Assembly (NCBI RefSeq): GCF_029910215.1
Contig: NZ_CP110396.1
Coordinates: 1,798,001 to 1,862,000 of the forward strand
Direction: 5' to 3'
DNA from: Paraburkholderia sp. D15
GTDB lineage: Bacteria > Pseudomonadota > Gammaproteobacteria > Burkholderiales > Burkholderiaceae
DNA: 64,000 nucleotides
Positions within the stretch are counted from its first letter, which is position 1, and every line of letters begins with the position of its first letter. The notes below the pieces were generated by a model. It did no database searches, was not told the origin of the DNA, and was given only the letters and a program-made list of their open reading frames with translations. A program made the translations under genes and the position numbers. Of this stretch, positions 19,363-28,441 are shown piece after piece.

Positions 19363-20078
19363 GACGGGCAGTGAGCGGCGCGGCGGCGAGTAAGAATGGT
19401 CGTGAATTGTCGCGCGCGCAGTGCATTTTTACCAAACGGCGATGTTAGTGCTTGCCCACTTTCCGTTGCAGCAGACGTATCCGCGCGACGACCGCAGGTC
19501 CGGCGCGGCTGCGGGCGGGTGCGCGGCAGCGTGTTCGGACCCAGGCGCTGTCAGGGTTTGCGACCGGCCACACGTCTGGCTTACTTGCATCGCGCCATGT
19601 CCGCGATCTGCGGCGCAAGTGCACGAGCACTCATTGGCATGGGGTTTGCTTTTTCCCAGATCGCGCGTGGCCGCCGCATGCGGTGCGGATCGCCGGCGCA
19701 TGAAGCAGCAAACCGCCGAACGAGGGCGCCAACCGGCGACCGGGGCGGTAAAGAGCATCGCAACAAGAACGGCAATAAAAACCACAAATGCTGACGACGA
19801 CACCACACTCATTAGCACGCGGGGCCGACGGCGAAGCGTTCACGCTCGCCATCCACTCCTTCGCCACCGATTGCCCACACACTCGACGCGCGTCGAATGC
19901 GTCCACGCCGCCCATGGGGTAGCGTGGCTCGACCCGTTTAAAGAATCCAACGCCTGGCCGGCGTATCCATTCAGTTTTTTCCGCCGTCGTTCGTTCAGAA
20001 ACGACGGTTCAAAACAGTGGTTCAAAAACAGCGCTTAAAAAACGGCGAGCGGCTTAACGAACTTTTGCGAGGTGGGCT
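19363..20078. other. Long intergenic region (716 bp), no supportable gene
   Basis: Several overlapping open frames exist on both strands, all with Arg/Cys-rich or erratic composition and none with a ribosome site plus codon bias. The right end has a small hairpin (CCGTCGTT at 19984-19991 with AACGACGG at 20000-20007) and a direct repeat of ggttcaaaa (20006 onwards), just upstream of the DUF1488 gene. Probably promoter/leader DNA and decayed sequence. Confidence 0.5.
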
Positions 20079-20351
20079 ATGGAGATGATCGAGTTTGAAC
20101 CTAGCGTCTCGGCAGACGGACGTTCGGTAATTTTCCAACTGTCGACGCGCGGTCGCGATCTCGAATGCGCGGTCACGCGCGAGGCGTTGGAGCAGCATTT
20201 CTGGCTGCAGCGCGGCGCCGCCGAGGCGCGCGTGCTGAAGACCTTCGAGGATGGACGCAAGCGCATCACCGCAGTCGCCGAGAGAAAGATGCTCGCGCGG
20301 CCCGGCGAAAAAGTGCTGCTGACCATCGGCGATTTCATCGCGCGCGGTTAA
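20079..20351 (+). CDS. DUF1488 domain protein
   Basis: 90-residue protein resembling the DUF1488 family, short proteobacterial proteins of unknown function. Visible traits: N-terminal FEPSVSADGRSVIFQLS beta-rich segment, ECAVTREALEQHFW (the family's conserved Cys then Ala-Leu helix) and a C-terminal basic segment KVLLTIGDFIARG. ATG 20079 with gaggtgggct upstream supplies a ribosome site. No operon partner; more than a kilobase of non-coding DNA follows. Confidence 0.72.
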   Translation: MEMIEFEPSVSADGRSVIFQLSTRGRDLECAVTREALEQHFWLQRGAAEARVLKTFEDGRKRITAVAERKMLARPGEKVLLTIGDFIARG

Positions 20352-21123
20352 GCGAATCCGCGTTTCGAACGAGCGGCGCCGATCGCGCGTCGCTCGCGCG
20401 TCGTTCGCATCGTCATTGCCGGTTTTCACCGCGCTGCGACCTGCTCCAGACGGAAGCCGTCGTTCATATTTCGCCTATACGTCCTACGAATTCGTGTCAG
20501 TTCGTGTCCGTGCGCCGATTCGTCAAATTGGCCCGCCAATTCCCCTCGCTTCGACCAATTGCATTCGCGACTTCGCGCCTAAACTGTTTTCCATGGCGCG
20601 ACAAATCACCGAGCCCATCGACGCGGACTCCCCCCGCGTTGTTTTGAACCGTACCGTTGATGGCAGTGTGCCGCGGTTGTCCTACGCGGCAGGCAGTAAA
20701 GCAGCAGGTAGTCGAAGCAATGAAAAATTACGCGCTACGGGTGTTGGAAGGCGCGAATCAGCAGGGGGTTGCGGCCAGGCGTGGTAGAAGGAAGTTGAAG
20801 TGGAAGTGGAAGTTGAAGGCGAGGACCGGGCCGCAATTAAGTAGTTTTAGTCTTTCGGTAGCAAGGATTTGAGTAGCAGACGTTCAAGCCGTTCAGGCAA
20901 TTGCAGTACATGCGGTACACGTATTTCTCGCAGCACAGGTAGCGCAGTACAGGTAGTACGGGTAGTACAGGCAGCAAAGGAACAAGCAGTTGGATTCAGG
21001 CAGCAAGAGTCAAAGCAGCAACCGTTTCTGCAGTAGCAGTTCGAGTAGCAACAGCATTTTCGCTTCGATGGTTAGAGGTCGGCAAGCATCCACGCGCGTG
21101 TACGACTGTTCCATCCTGTCCGG
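20352..21123 (+). ncRNA. Possible non-coding transcript or long 3' UTR ending at a strong terminator
   Basis: No convincing gene lies between the DUF1488 stop and a strong plus-strand intrinsic terminator at 21124. The right half (about 20690-21060) is unusually rich in purines and in AGT/CAG-type steps, with short-period repetition such as gtagtacgggtagtacaggc near 20953-20972, unlike the GC-rich coding DNA around it. A 71-codon frame at 20657 encodes a basic, Trp/Lys-rich end (KLKWKWKLKAR) but has atypical codon use. The simplest reading is an untranslated RNA; which promoter makes it is not known. Confidence 0.3.
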
Positions 21124-21155
21124 CCCTGTTCCCTCGCGGGAACAGGGTTTTTTTT
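21124..21155 (+). terminator. Strong intrinsic terminator
   Basis: Perfect 10-bp stem CCCTGTTCCC (21124-21133) / GGGAACAGGG (21138-21147) with a TCGC tetraloop and eight Ts (21148-21155). The T-tract fixes the direction as plus. It is 772 bp beyond the nearest plus-strand stop codon, implying an unannotated transcript. Confidence 0.92.
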
Positions 21156-21456
21156 CGTCGAAGCCGCGGGCGGCGACTTGCAATCCGCGTAATCGCGCCG
21201 ATATGCGGACGTTGCAATCCGCGCGCGGCGGCTGGATTCGGCGAGAATGAGCCGGATCGCCGGCGAGGGCGGCGCGATGCCGCACCTCAAACACGCAGCG
21301 CGGTGTTTAAGTCTGTCTTAATTGTTGCTTGCCATGATGGCTTCACAGACTCGCATCAAGGGCCTGTCAGGCCGCCGGAACATCGGCGGCGTTTGCCACC
21401 GGAGAGCAAGAAAGTTCGGTGGCGAAGCCGAGAGTAAGTGAGGAGGTTGAACCGTT

Positions 21457-21930
21457 ATGTCGAATAAGTCGCGAGTCCGCAAGCACCATCAGTCCGCCAT
21501 GTCGCCGCTGCTGCGTGCATTGACCTTCAGCCGCACGGCGCACGAGCCGGTCACGGCGGCCATGCTGATGCAGTGCTACACCGCCCTCGACGCGTTCCGG
21601 CGCGGCCATGGCTCGCGGGATCTGCATCTGACGTTGAGCCGGCATCTGCTGGTGTCGCAGGAATTGGCGCGGCTCGGTCTTGGCGAGGAAGTGCTTGCCG
21701 ACATCGAAAGCGCGCACGCGGCGATGGTGCGCCTCGACGCGATCGAACACGAGAACGACGGCTGGTCGCTCAATGACGACGACTACGCGCGTCTATGCAC
21801 GGCACTGGCGATTCTCGACGGGCAATTGTCGGTGGCGTCGCTGAGCGAAATCGCGAACGCCGAAGCGCGCATGATCGAAGGCTTGATGCGGTCGGCGCAG
21901 GTGCAGGCGATTGCGGAAGCTGCGGTGTAG
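21457..21930 (+). CDS. Conserved-type hypothetical protein
   Basis: 157-residue protein without a domain I recognise. It is predicted mostly alpha-helical and soluble: basic N-terminus (MSNKSRVRKHHQ), a helix containing TAHEPVTAAMLMQCYTALDAF, then LSRHLLVSQELARLGLG and a C-terminal amphipathic helix. It is supported as a gene by an AGGAGG ribosome site at 21441-21446 and normal high-GC codon use. A leader of ~140 bp precedes it. Converges with the GGDEF-EAL gene (134 bp between stops). The repeated helices could mediate regulation or protein contact, but no function is claimed. Confidence 0.7.
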   Translation: MSNKSRVRKHHQSAMSPLLRALTFSRTAHEPVTAAMLMQCYTALDAFRRGHGSRDLHLTLSRHLLVSQELARLGLGEEVLADIESAHAAMVRLDAIEHENDGWSLNDDDYARLCTALAILDGQLSVASLSEIANAEARMIEGLMRSAQVQAIAEAAV

Positions 21931-22064
21931 AAAAGCGTGCGCCGCGCACGTTGTATCGCGGCGCGCGAAACGGGTGAGCGACTCGTGCGCGAGCGGCGCA
22001 TTGCGCATTGGTCGCTGGCCGGCCGCCGCGAGTTGACCACCGGTTTTTATCTAGCCCCTGGCTT

Positions 22065-24980
22065 CTAGCTGTCCACCTTCAGGCGCACTTCGCTTGCATC
22101 TGACCGCTCGCTCGTGATCGCTTCGATCGCCGCCACGGCATCCCGTTGTTCCTGCACACGCGCTTCCTTCTGCTCCGCCGCGGACCGCAGCATGCCCGCG
22201 ATCGCATCGCTCGACACCGCGGCGCTATACAGAAAGCCTTGCCCTTCACTGCATCCGTGCTTGACGAGGAAGCCGCGCTGCTCGTCGGTCTCCACACCTT
22301 CCGCGATCACGTCGAACTTCAACGCGTCGGCGATCGCGATCACCGCGAGCGTCAGCGCTTCGCATTCCGTGCCTCGGCCGATCTCCTGCACGAACACCTT
22401 GTCGATCTTGATCCGGTCGACGCTAAAGCGTTGCAGATAGCTCAAGCTCGAATAGCCCGTGCCGAAATCGTCGATCGCGATCTTGACGCCGAGTTCGCGC
22501 AGATCGTGCAGCACGCGCGCGGCGTCGGCGGCATTGCGCATCAGCGCGCCTTCCGTCACTTCGAGTTCGAGCATGTCGGGCTGGCAACCGGCGTCCTGCA
22601 ACGCCGAGCGCACCACGCCGACCAGATCGGAGCGCTCCAGTTGTACCGGCGACACGTTCACCGAGACACGGATCGGCGGCAGACCTTGCGCGCGCCACCG
22701 CGCCGCCTGCTCGCAGGCGGTCCTCAGCACCCATTCGCCGATGCCTTGAATCAGCCCGGTCTCTTCCGCAATCGGAATGAACAGCGCCGGCGAGACGACG
22801 CCGAGTTCCGCGTCGTGCCAGCGCAGCAGCGCTTCCACCCCAAAAATGCGCCCCGTCACCATGTCGATCTGCGGCTGATACGCGACCTGCAGCGATTTCG
22901 ACTTCGCCGCGCGGCGCAGCCGGGTCGATAGATGCAGCCGTTCGGCGGCCGCGCGATTCAGTTCGGGACGATAGAACTGGTAGCCGTTGCGGCCGCGCGA
23001 TTTCGCGAGATACATCGCCGCGTCCGCGTTGCGGATCAGCGTATCGGCATCCCCGCCGTCCTGCGGGAACGTGCTCACGCCGACGCTGGCTTCCACGTAC
23101 AACTCGCGCTCGCCGCAATAGAACGGCTCCGCCATCGCGGCGATCAGGCGTTCGAGCATGGGCACCAGTTGTTCGCTGCTGGCGCGCGCGGCGACGATGA
23201 TGAATTCGTCGCCGCCGTAACGCGCGACCAGATCGTTGGCGCGCACGAGCCGCTGCAGACGCTGCGCGACGCTCGCCAGCAGCGTGTCGCCGACGCGATG
23301 ACCCAGCGAGTCGTTGACCTCCTTGAAGCGGTCAAGATCGAGGAACATGACCGAGACCTGGCTGCTCGAATCGGCGGCGCGCTTGATCGCTTCGGCGAGG
23401 CGCTCGTCGAGCAGCATGCGATTGGGCAGGTCGGTCAGCGCGTCGTAGCGCGCCTGGTGTTCGAGGCGCGCCTGATATTCGACCAGCGCCGTGACGTCGC
23501 TCATCACGCCCACGTGATGCGTGACCTTGCCCTGCTCGTCGCGTACTGGCGCCACCAGCACGTTGTTCCAGAACTGCTCGCCGTTCTTGCGCAAGCAGGG
23601 CAACGTGACGTTGGCCTCCGCGTGCTGCTCCAGCGCCGTGCGGATCTCGAACCATTTCTGCGGATCGCCGGCGAGCTGGAACAGCGAATCGCAGTCCGAA
23701 CCCGTGACATCTTCGGACGAGTAACCGGTAATGCGTTCGAACGACGGATTCGCGAAGATCACGATGTTGCCCTCGGGCCGCACTTCCGCGATCACGATGC
23801 CGTTGATGCTCGCGTCGATCGCGCGCCCTTGCAGACGCAGTGCGAGTTCGGATTTGCGCCGCGCGGTGATGTTCTCGTAGGCGATCAGCACGCCGTCGGT
23901 GTTGCCGTGCTGGTCCTTCAGCGGCAGCTTGGTTTCGGAGATCCACACTTCCGAGCCATCCACCGCCGTGGCGGCGCGTTCGTGATGCCGCCGCGTCAGT
24001 TCGCCCGACATCACGCGCACGTCTTCGTCCCGCGCGACGTTGGCGTCGGTGCCCCACAGCAGGTCGTGATCGCTGAGGCCGATCAGCGCATCGCGTGAAG
24101 CGAGGCCCGCGTCGCGCGCATAGATCTCGTTGCCGCCGACATAGCAGTGCTTCGCGTTCTTCCACGCGATGCCTTGCGGAATATTGTCGAGCACGTATTC
24201 GAGCGTCTGCTTCGACTCGAACAGTTTGGCGCGCGACGAATCGGCAAGACGCAGCGCGGCACGCAGCCGCCGCGCGATGCGAGCATTCAGGCGCAGCAGC
24301 GCGAACAGCAGCGCCGCGGCCGTGAAGCCGCTGACGAGCAGCGCATCGGACACCCACTTCGCGTCCGACGACGATTTGCTGACGACGGAATCGAGCGCGC
24401 CGTCCGCCTCCATCCGCACATCGACGACGTGTTCGAGCACGCTATAGAAATACGCGTCGATCTCGTTGAGCGCCGGGTCGCCGAGGCTGACGCTGCCGGG
24501 CCGCTGGTTGACGCGCACCGCCAGCGTCTCGCTGCGCGCGCCCAGCTCGCGCATCATGTCGTCGAGTTCGTCGAGACGCGACAGACAGTCCTTGCGTTCG
24601 CGGCAACCGACGCGCGCGTCGTTGGTCAGATCGAGCAGCGTCGTCATGGGAAAGAAATACGGCGCGCGGTTGTAGAACGCGCGCGTGCCGATCAGCGTGT
24701 TCAACTCGCCGTGCTCGTCCAGCATGATCTGCTGCACCTGATCGAGGTCGCGTTTCAGGCGGCCCCATTCGTGCAGCGTGCCGACCGAATTCTCCTGCTC
24801 GTGCGTCTGCCGGCGCGCCAGAAACGTGTTCAGGCCGATCGCGGAGAGAATGAACATCACGACGATGCCGGTAAACACCCTGGCGGCGAGTTCGCGTTGG
24901 AATACCAGCCCCGCGAAACTGGTGGTGTCGCGCCGTTTCGACGGTCCGCTTTGTGTGCGGTTATTTTGCGGCTTTACCAT
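22065..24980 (-). CDS. Membrane-bound PAS-GGDEF-EAL cyclic-di-GMP enzyme
   Basis: Bifunctional-type cyclic-di-GMP turnover protein, 971 residues. A first membrane span (~33-55), a periplasmic sensor of ~155 residues containing a Cys pair (CRERKDC), and a second span (~215-235) precede two PAS domains (~260-370 and ~385-495), a GGDEF domain (motif intact at 589-593, with LTDLPNR before it) and an EAL domain (EAL at 716-718, DDFGTGYSSLSYL and IDKVFV downstream). Both active-site signatures are intact, so it could synthesise and hydrolyse c-di-GMP; net direction cannot be read. It likely couples a periplasmic cue to biofilm or motility decisions. Confidence 0.92.
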   Translation of the reverse strand: MVKPQNNRTQSGPSKRRDTTSFAGLVFQRELAARVFTGIVVMFILSAIGLNTFLARRQTHEQENSVGTLHEWGRLKRDLDQVQQIMLDEHGELNTLIGTRAFYNRAPYFFPMTTLLDLTNDARVGCRERKDCLSRLDELDDMMRELGARSETLAVRVNQRPGSVSLGDPALNEIDAYFYSVLEHVVDVRMEADGALDSVVSKSSSDAKWVSDALLVSGFTAAALLFALLRLNARIARRLRAALRLADSSRAKLFESKQTLEYVLDNIPQGIAWKNAKHCYVGGNEIYARDAGLASRDALIGLSDHDLLWGTDANVARDEDVRVMSGELTRRHHERAATAVDGSEVWISETKLPLKDQHGNTDGVLIAYENITARRKSELALRLQGRAIDASINGIVIAEVRPEGNIVIFANPSFERITGYSSEDVTGSDCDSLFQLAGDPQKWFEIRTALEQHAEANVTLPCLRKNGEQFWNNVLVAPVRDEQGKVTHHVGVMSDVTALVEYQARLEHQARYDALTDLPNRMLLDERLAEAIKRAADSSSQVSVMFLDLDRFKEVNDSLGHRVGDTLLASVAQRLQRLVRANDLVARYGGDEFIIVAARASSEQLVPMLERLIAAMAEPFYCGERELYVEASVGVSTFPQDGGDADTLIRNADAAMYLAKSRGRNGYQFYRPELNRAAAERLHLSTRLRRAAKSKSLQVAYQPQIDMVTGRIFGVEALLRWHDAELGVVSPALFIPIAEETGLIQGIGEWVLRTACEQAARWRAQGLPPIRVSVNVSPVQLERSDLVGVVRSALQDAGCQPDMLELEVTEGALMRNAADAARVLHDLRELGVKIAIDDFGTGYSSLSYLQRFSVDRIKIDKVFVQEIGRGTECEALTLAVIAIADALKFDVIAEGVETDEQRGFLVKHGCSEGQGFLYSAAVSSDAIAGMLRSAAEQKEARVQEQRDAVAAIEAITSERSDASEVRLKVDS

Positions 24981-25125
24981 GAATGGCCCCGAGTCCGTCT
25001 GTCGACGGGATAACGGCTTTTTCCGCGCGGTTCTTGAGTATTGCCAGGATTACCAAAAAATACCCGCGCAAGGTGCAACCCGGCGCGGCGGCGCCGTGAC
25101 AGGCATACCGGGTTGTGTGTGCCAC

Positions 25126-25404
25126 TCAGGCGCGCCAGATTGCCTTCAGACGCCCGAGTTCGGCGGGCCGCGTGTACGAGCGATACAGCTCGCCGACGGT
25201 GCCGAAAGCCAGCGCGGGCTTCAGGGTTGCGCCGGGTAGCGCTTCTTCCAGCCAGTCGAACGCGTTCATGTCGCGCCGGGCGGCGTGGATCGCCGCCGTG
25301 AGCGCCGATAGCGCCCGTTCCGCCGAGTGGCCGCCAAGGTCGACGAAGCAGCTCTCAAACGGATGTTTCGCCGGACTGTCGATGTGCAAGGCTGACTTTT
25401 GCAT
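25126..25404 (-). CDS. Hypothetical small protein
   Basis: Short acidic-neutral protein (~92 residues) with no recognised domain. Visible parts: an early FESCFVDLGGHSAERAL, a central helix SALTAAIHAARRDMNAFDWLEEALPG and a C-terminal YRSYTRPAELGRLKAIWRA. A GGAG ribosome site stands 12 bases before ATG 25404 and 6 before an in-frame TTG at 25410, so the start is uncertain by two codons. Codon use matches its neighbours. Divergent from a secreted small protein gene. Confidence 0.6.
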   Translation of the reverse strand: MQKSALHIDSPAKHPFESCFVDLGGHSAERALSALTAAIHAARRDMNAFDWLEEALPGATLKPALAFGTVGELYRSYTRPAELGRLKAIWRA

Positions 25405-25558
25405 GGGCAAATCGATCTCCTACGCTGAGTGCCCATCCTGTATAGCAAGCGATTGTGACAATGCGTGACACACGACACGTCGAATCCAATCGCGTGGCCT
25501 TCCCGTATATCAGGTTGTGCCACGCAATCACGCGTGGCGTCATTGCTGGGGAACGATC

Positions 25559-25846
25559 ATGGAAAAATCGACGTTGAAGGTGGTGTTGGCCCGTATCGCT
25601 GTCGTTTCGATCTGCGCGAGCACGGCAACGTTTGCGCAGGCCGGCGGCAACGGTAATGGCGGTAACGGCAGCGGCGGCTCGCATGGCGCGGCCACCTCCG
25701 GCATGACGTATCACAGCGAGCCGGTGACGAGCCCGTGGAGCACCGTGCCGGGCCGCATGAAGAGCGACATGAACATGAGCATGAGCAATGCCGCGATGCC
25801 CGGCATGCCGGCCGACGATATGGCGAAGATGAAGCCCGCGCAGTGA
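25559..25846 (+). CDS. Small secreted Gly/Met-rich protein
   Basis: 95-residue exported protein. The Sec signal peptide (VVLARIAVVSICASTATFAQA) ends near residue 28; the mature part begins with a glycine/asparagine-rich run (GGNGNGGNGSGGSHG) and ends in a methionine-rich tail (MKSDMNMSMSN, then AAMPGMPADDMAKMKPAQ). Nine or more Met in the last 30 residues plus His suggest periplasmic copper or silver binding, by analogy with Met-rich metallochaperones; that is inference. ATG 25559 follows GGGGAA by five bases. Stop lies 7 bp from the convergent acyltransferase stop. Confidence 0.72.
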   Translation: MEKSTLKVVLARIAVVSICASTATFAQAGGNGNGGNGSGGSHGAATSGMTYHSEPVTSPWSTVPGRMKSDMNMSMSNAAMPGMPADDMAKMKPAQ

Positions 25847-25853
25847 GCGCGTG

Positions 25854-26564
25854 TCAGAGCCGCGGCAATTCGTTTTTCATCCACTCGTGCACGGCGCGGC
25901 TCAAATCCTGTTGCGACATCTCCTGCGACGAGAACGCCGGCCCAACCACCACGCGAATGTGGCCGCGTTGGGTGGGCCAGCCTTTGGCCGGCCACACCTT
26001 GCCCGCATTCAACACGACGGGCACCGCCGGCACACCCGTCGCGCACGCGAGGCGCACGCCGCCCGAGGTCAAACGCAGCGGCGCGTCGTGCGGCACGCGC
26101 GTGCCTTCCGGAAAGATCACCACGACATCGCCCTTCGCGAGCTTCTCGGCGCTTTCCTGCGTGACGGCCTGATGTGCCTGACGCGCGGAGCCGCGATTCA
26201 GGCTGACCATGTCGAGCCCCCGCAGCACCCAGCCGAAAAACGGAATACGTAGCAGGTCTTCCTTGAAGACGAAACTCACGCGGCGCGGAAACAGCGCCAT
26301 GAACGTGAGCGTTTCCCATGTCGATTCATGACGGCACAACAGGATCGCGGGCCCGGCGGGAAGATGTTCGAGGCCTTCGATCGAGCACGAGACGCCCGGC
26401 AGAAAACGCATCACGAACACCAGCGCGCGGCACCATTGTCTGGCGAGCCAGTAGCGTCCCGCGCGTCCGACGAACGGAAACAGCAGCAGGATGACGATCG
26501 AATACAGCGTTCCGCTACCGAGCAGGTAAACGATGAATAACCATTTGGTGAGAGTCGTGCGCAT
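25854..26564 (-). CDS. plsC: 1-acyl-sn-glycerol-3-phosphate acyltransferase
   Basis: Converts lysophosphatidic acid to phosphatidic acid at the inner membrane. 236 residues from ATG 26564; the frame is open 72 codons further but that part is Arg-rich and unlike the family. An N-terminal membrane segment (LFIVYLLGSGTLYSIVILLL) precedes the catalytic box RHESTWET (His79, with Glu84 where the H-x4-D Asp usually stands, a known variant in proteobacterial AGPATs) and the substrate box FPEGTR (151-156). VPVVLNAGKVW completes the fold. No operon partner on this strand. Confidence 0.88.
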   Translation of the reverse strand: MRTTLTKWLFIVYLLGSGTLYSIVILLLFPFVGRAGRYWLARQWCRALVFVMRFLPGVSCSIEGLEHLPAGPAILLCRHESTWETLTFMALFPRRVSFVFKEDLLRIPFFGWVLRGLDMVSLNRGSARQAHQAVTQESAEKLAKGDVVVIFPEGTRVPHDAPLRLTSGGVRLACATGVPAVPVVLNAGKVWPAKGWPTQRGHIRVVVGPAFSSQEMSQQDLSRAVHEWMKNELPRL

Positions 26565-26927
26565 GGGAAGCGGAGAAAAAGGTGGGCGGTAGTGCGATTC
26601 AGCGGTGACGCGGTGAGACCGCGATGCGCGCGATACGTTCGTTTGCCGGCGTCGATGCCGTGTGGCGCGGCGTGGTGAGACTGTGTTGCAACAGTAACTG
26701 AAAAATAAAATGTCCCTTGCGAGCATTGCCGGTTTTGCCTGCTTCCGCGGCCTCTCAGGCCTCTCAAGCCTCGCGGGCATCGGAACGTTGGCTTGACCGC
26801 CAACCGGCGCGGCCGTGAAGTGTATGATTTCCCGACCGCGTCGACCGGCGAAAATCGCATGTCGATTGATTTATTCGTGTTCGCCCACATGTGCCCGATT
26901 GCTTCAACGCATTCGGCCCCGACAGAC
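26565..26927. other. Divergent intergenic region (363 bp)
   Basis: Lies between plsC (minus) and a hypothetical gene (plus). It contains an AT-rich stretch (ctgaaaaataaaatgtccct, 26699-26718) followed by a short imperfect repeat of ggcctctca around 26748-26768. An in-frame ATG at 26859 could extend the downstream gene by 23 codons; otherwise nothing recognisable. Confidence 0.5.
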
Positions 26928-27272
26928 ATGATCAAACCCGAATTCAACGAGCGCGACAGCGCGCGCCCCGACCTGCTGTGTCTTCTCGTCGCGATCGCGG
27001 CGGCTTCGTATGCCCTGACCAACGAATGGCGGGTGGACCACGTCGTCACGATCTGCCGTCAGTGGCTCGAGAAAAACCGCCTGACGATGAACTGGCTGGA
27101 CCGCGTGCGTATCGGCCAGCTGGCGCTGAAAATCGCCAGCGAGGATCTGCTCGAAGCGGGCGTTGCGGTGCGCCTGTCCAGCGTGAATGCGCTGTTCACG
27201 AGCGAGATGGAACTCAACGAATCCAGCACGATGGTTCAACGCATGATGGCGCTTTGCAACGAGGCGCTTTAA
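26928..27272 (+). CDS. Conserved-type hypothetical protein
   Basis: 114 residues from ATG 26928 (137 from the alternative ATG 26859). No domain recognised. A hydrophobic helix (PDLLCLLVAIAAASYALTNE) near the N-terminus may be membrane-associated, followed by WRVDHVVTICRQWLEKNRL, a helix rich in Arg/Lys, and a C-terminal MVQRMMALCNEAL. The composition and codon use are those of a real gene. Converges with the LysR gene. No functional assignment. Confidence 0.6.
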   Translation: MIKPEFNERDSARPDLLCLLVAIAAASYALTNEWRVDHVVTICRQWLEKNRLTMNWLDRVRIGQLALKIASEDLLEAGVAVRLSSVNALFTSEMELNESSTMVQRMMALCNEAL

Positions 27273-27390
27273 GTACTCCACTCGCCGGGCGGTCCATCGC
27301 GGTCTCCACGCTGTCCGTCCGGCTTCACGCCGCATCTCATCGCATCTGACGTCGCGCCGCGCCGCTTTGCCTGGTTCGCTTTGCTTCGCG

Positions 27391-28341
27391 TTATGCGAGC
27401 TTGACCTGCGCCGGGTCGAAGCATTCCGCCAGCGCGGTCTGCACCTTGACCACCGCCGCATCGCGCAACGCGTTGATGCGCCAGCCCACTTCGATCGGAT
27501 ACTCGGGCAGCGCCAGCGGGCAAGGCAACAGCAAGAGTCCCGTCATGCCCGCGATCGCATGCGCCGCGTGCGTCGGAATGGTGGCGACGGCCTCGGTGCC
27601 TTTCAGCAGATAAGGCAGTGCCGCGAAGTGCGTGGTGGATGCCGCCACGCGCCGTTTGCGTCCTGCCGCCGCCAGCATCTCGTCGACGATCCCCACCACG
27701 CCGCCCGACGACACGAGGATGTGATCGCGCGCCGCGAAGTCGTCGAGCGAAAGGTGCGGTGGGTGGCGCGGGTCGTGCGGGCTACGGCCGTGCAGGCTGT
27801 CCGGGTCGACGAGACAGGCGTAGCGGCCCTTGCCCAGCACTTGCCGCCCCAAACCCCGCAACGAGAAACCGCCCGCGGCGATCGCGAGGTCCATTTCCTG
27901 ATTGGCCAGCGCGTCGGTGACGATCTGGCTGTGGGTCTGGCGAAAGATCACGCGCAACCCGGGCGCGCGCTTCGCCATCAGCGCCATCAGCTTGCGGCCG
28001 ATCGCCAGCTCGAAATCGTCGGACATGCCGATCGCCACCGCGCGGCCTGAAAAATCCGCCGGATTCGGCGCTGCAATCGCGAGACTCTGGCGGAATTTAT
28101 CGAGCGCTTCGCTGACGAGCGGTTTCAGTTCGCTCGCGCGCGAGATCGGCGTGAGCCCTCGGCCCGTGCGGACGAACATCTGGTCGGCATAGAGCGCGCG
28201 CAGCCTGCGCAGCGCCGCGCTGACGGCCGATTGCGTCATATCCAGCCGGATCGCCGCGCGGCTCGCGCCGCCTTCCTCGTACAGCGCCTCGAAGATTTTC
28301 AGCAGATTCAGATCGACGTCCGAGATATCACTGCGATTCAT
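27391..28341 (-). CDS. LysR-family transcriptional regulator (divergent to nitrilase)
   Basis: 316-residue regulator with an N-terminal winged helix (DLNLLKIFEALYEEGGASRA, then MTQSAVSAALRRLR) and a C-terminal co-inducer domain beginning around residue 95. The DLNLLKIF start is typical of the NodD/PecT-like LysR subgroup. It is transcribed away from the nitrilase gene with 100 bp between starts, so it most likely controls nitrilase in response to a nitrile or the acid product. ATG 28341 is the only sensible start. Confidence 0.88.
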   Translation of the reverse strand: MNRSDISDVDLNLLKIFEALYEEGGASRAAIRLDMTQSAVSAALRRLRALYADQMFVRTGRGLTPISRASELKPLVSEALDKFRQSLAIAAPNPADFSGRAVAIGMSDDFELAIGRKLMALMAKRAPGLRVIFRQTHSQIVTDALANQEMDLAIAAGGFSLRGLGRQVLGKGRYACLVDPDSLHGRSPHDPRHPPHLSLDDFAARDHILVSSGGVVGIVDEMLAAAGRKRRVAASTTHFAALPYLLKGTEAVATIPTHAAHAIAGMTGLLLLPCPLALPEYPIEVGWRINALRDAAVVKVQTALAECFDPAQVKLA

Positions 28342-28441
28342 ATCGGAAAGTTAGAGATAGCGTTCCATTCATTTTATGGTGGACGCAAGATTCCGCACAT
28401 CGACACCTTCACTCCCCCTCACTTTTTTCAGGTTGAACGTC

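Noticed and set aside
19429..19818. A minus-strand frame with a hydrophobic start (SSSAFVVFIAVLVAMLF) in the 716-bp gap
   Set aside because: The remainder is Cys/Arg/Ala-rich with poor codon bias and no ribosome site; overlapping frames in both directions look equally open.
20657..20872. A 71-codon frame ending in a Trp/Lys-rich segment (KLKWKWKLKAR) resembling a cationic peptide
   Set aside because: Atypical codon use, no strong ribosome site and location within the repeat-rich, probably non-coding stretch; kept only as part of the ncRNA entry.
20930..20980. Short gtagtac-type repetition that at first glance suggests a CRISPR-like array
   Set aside because: Units are 9 bases, degenerate and without spacers; no cas genes in the window.
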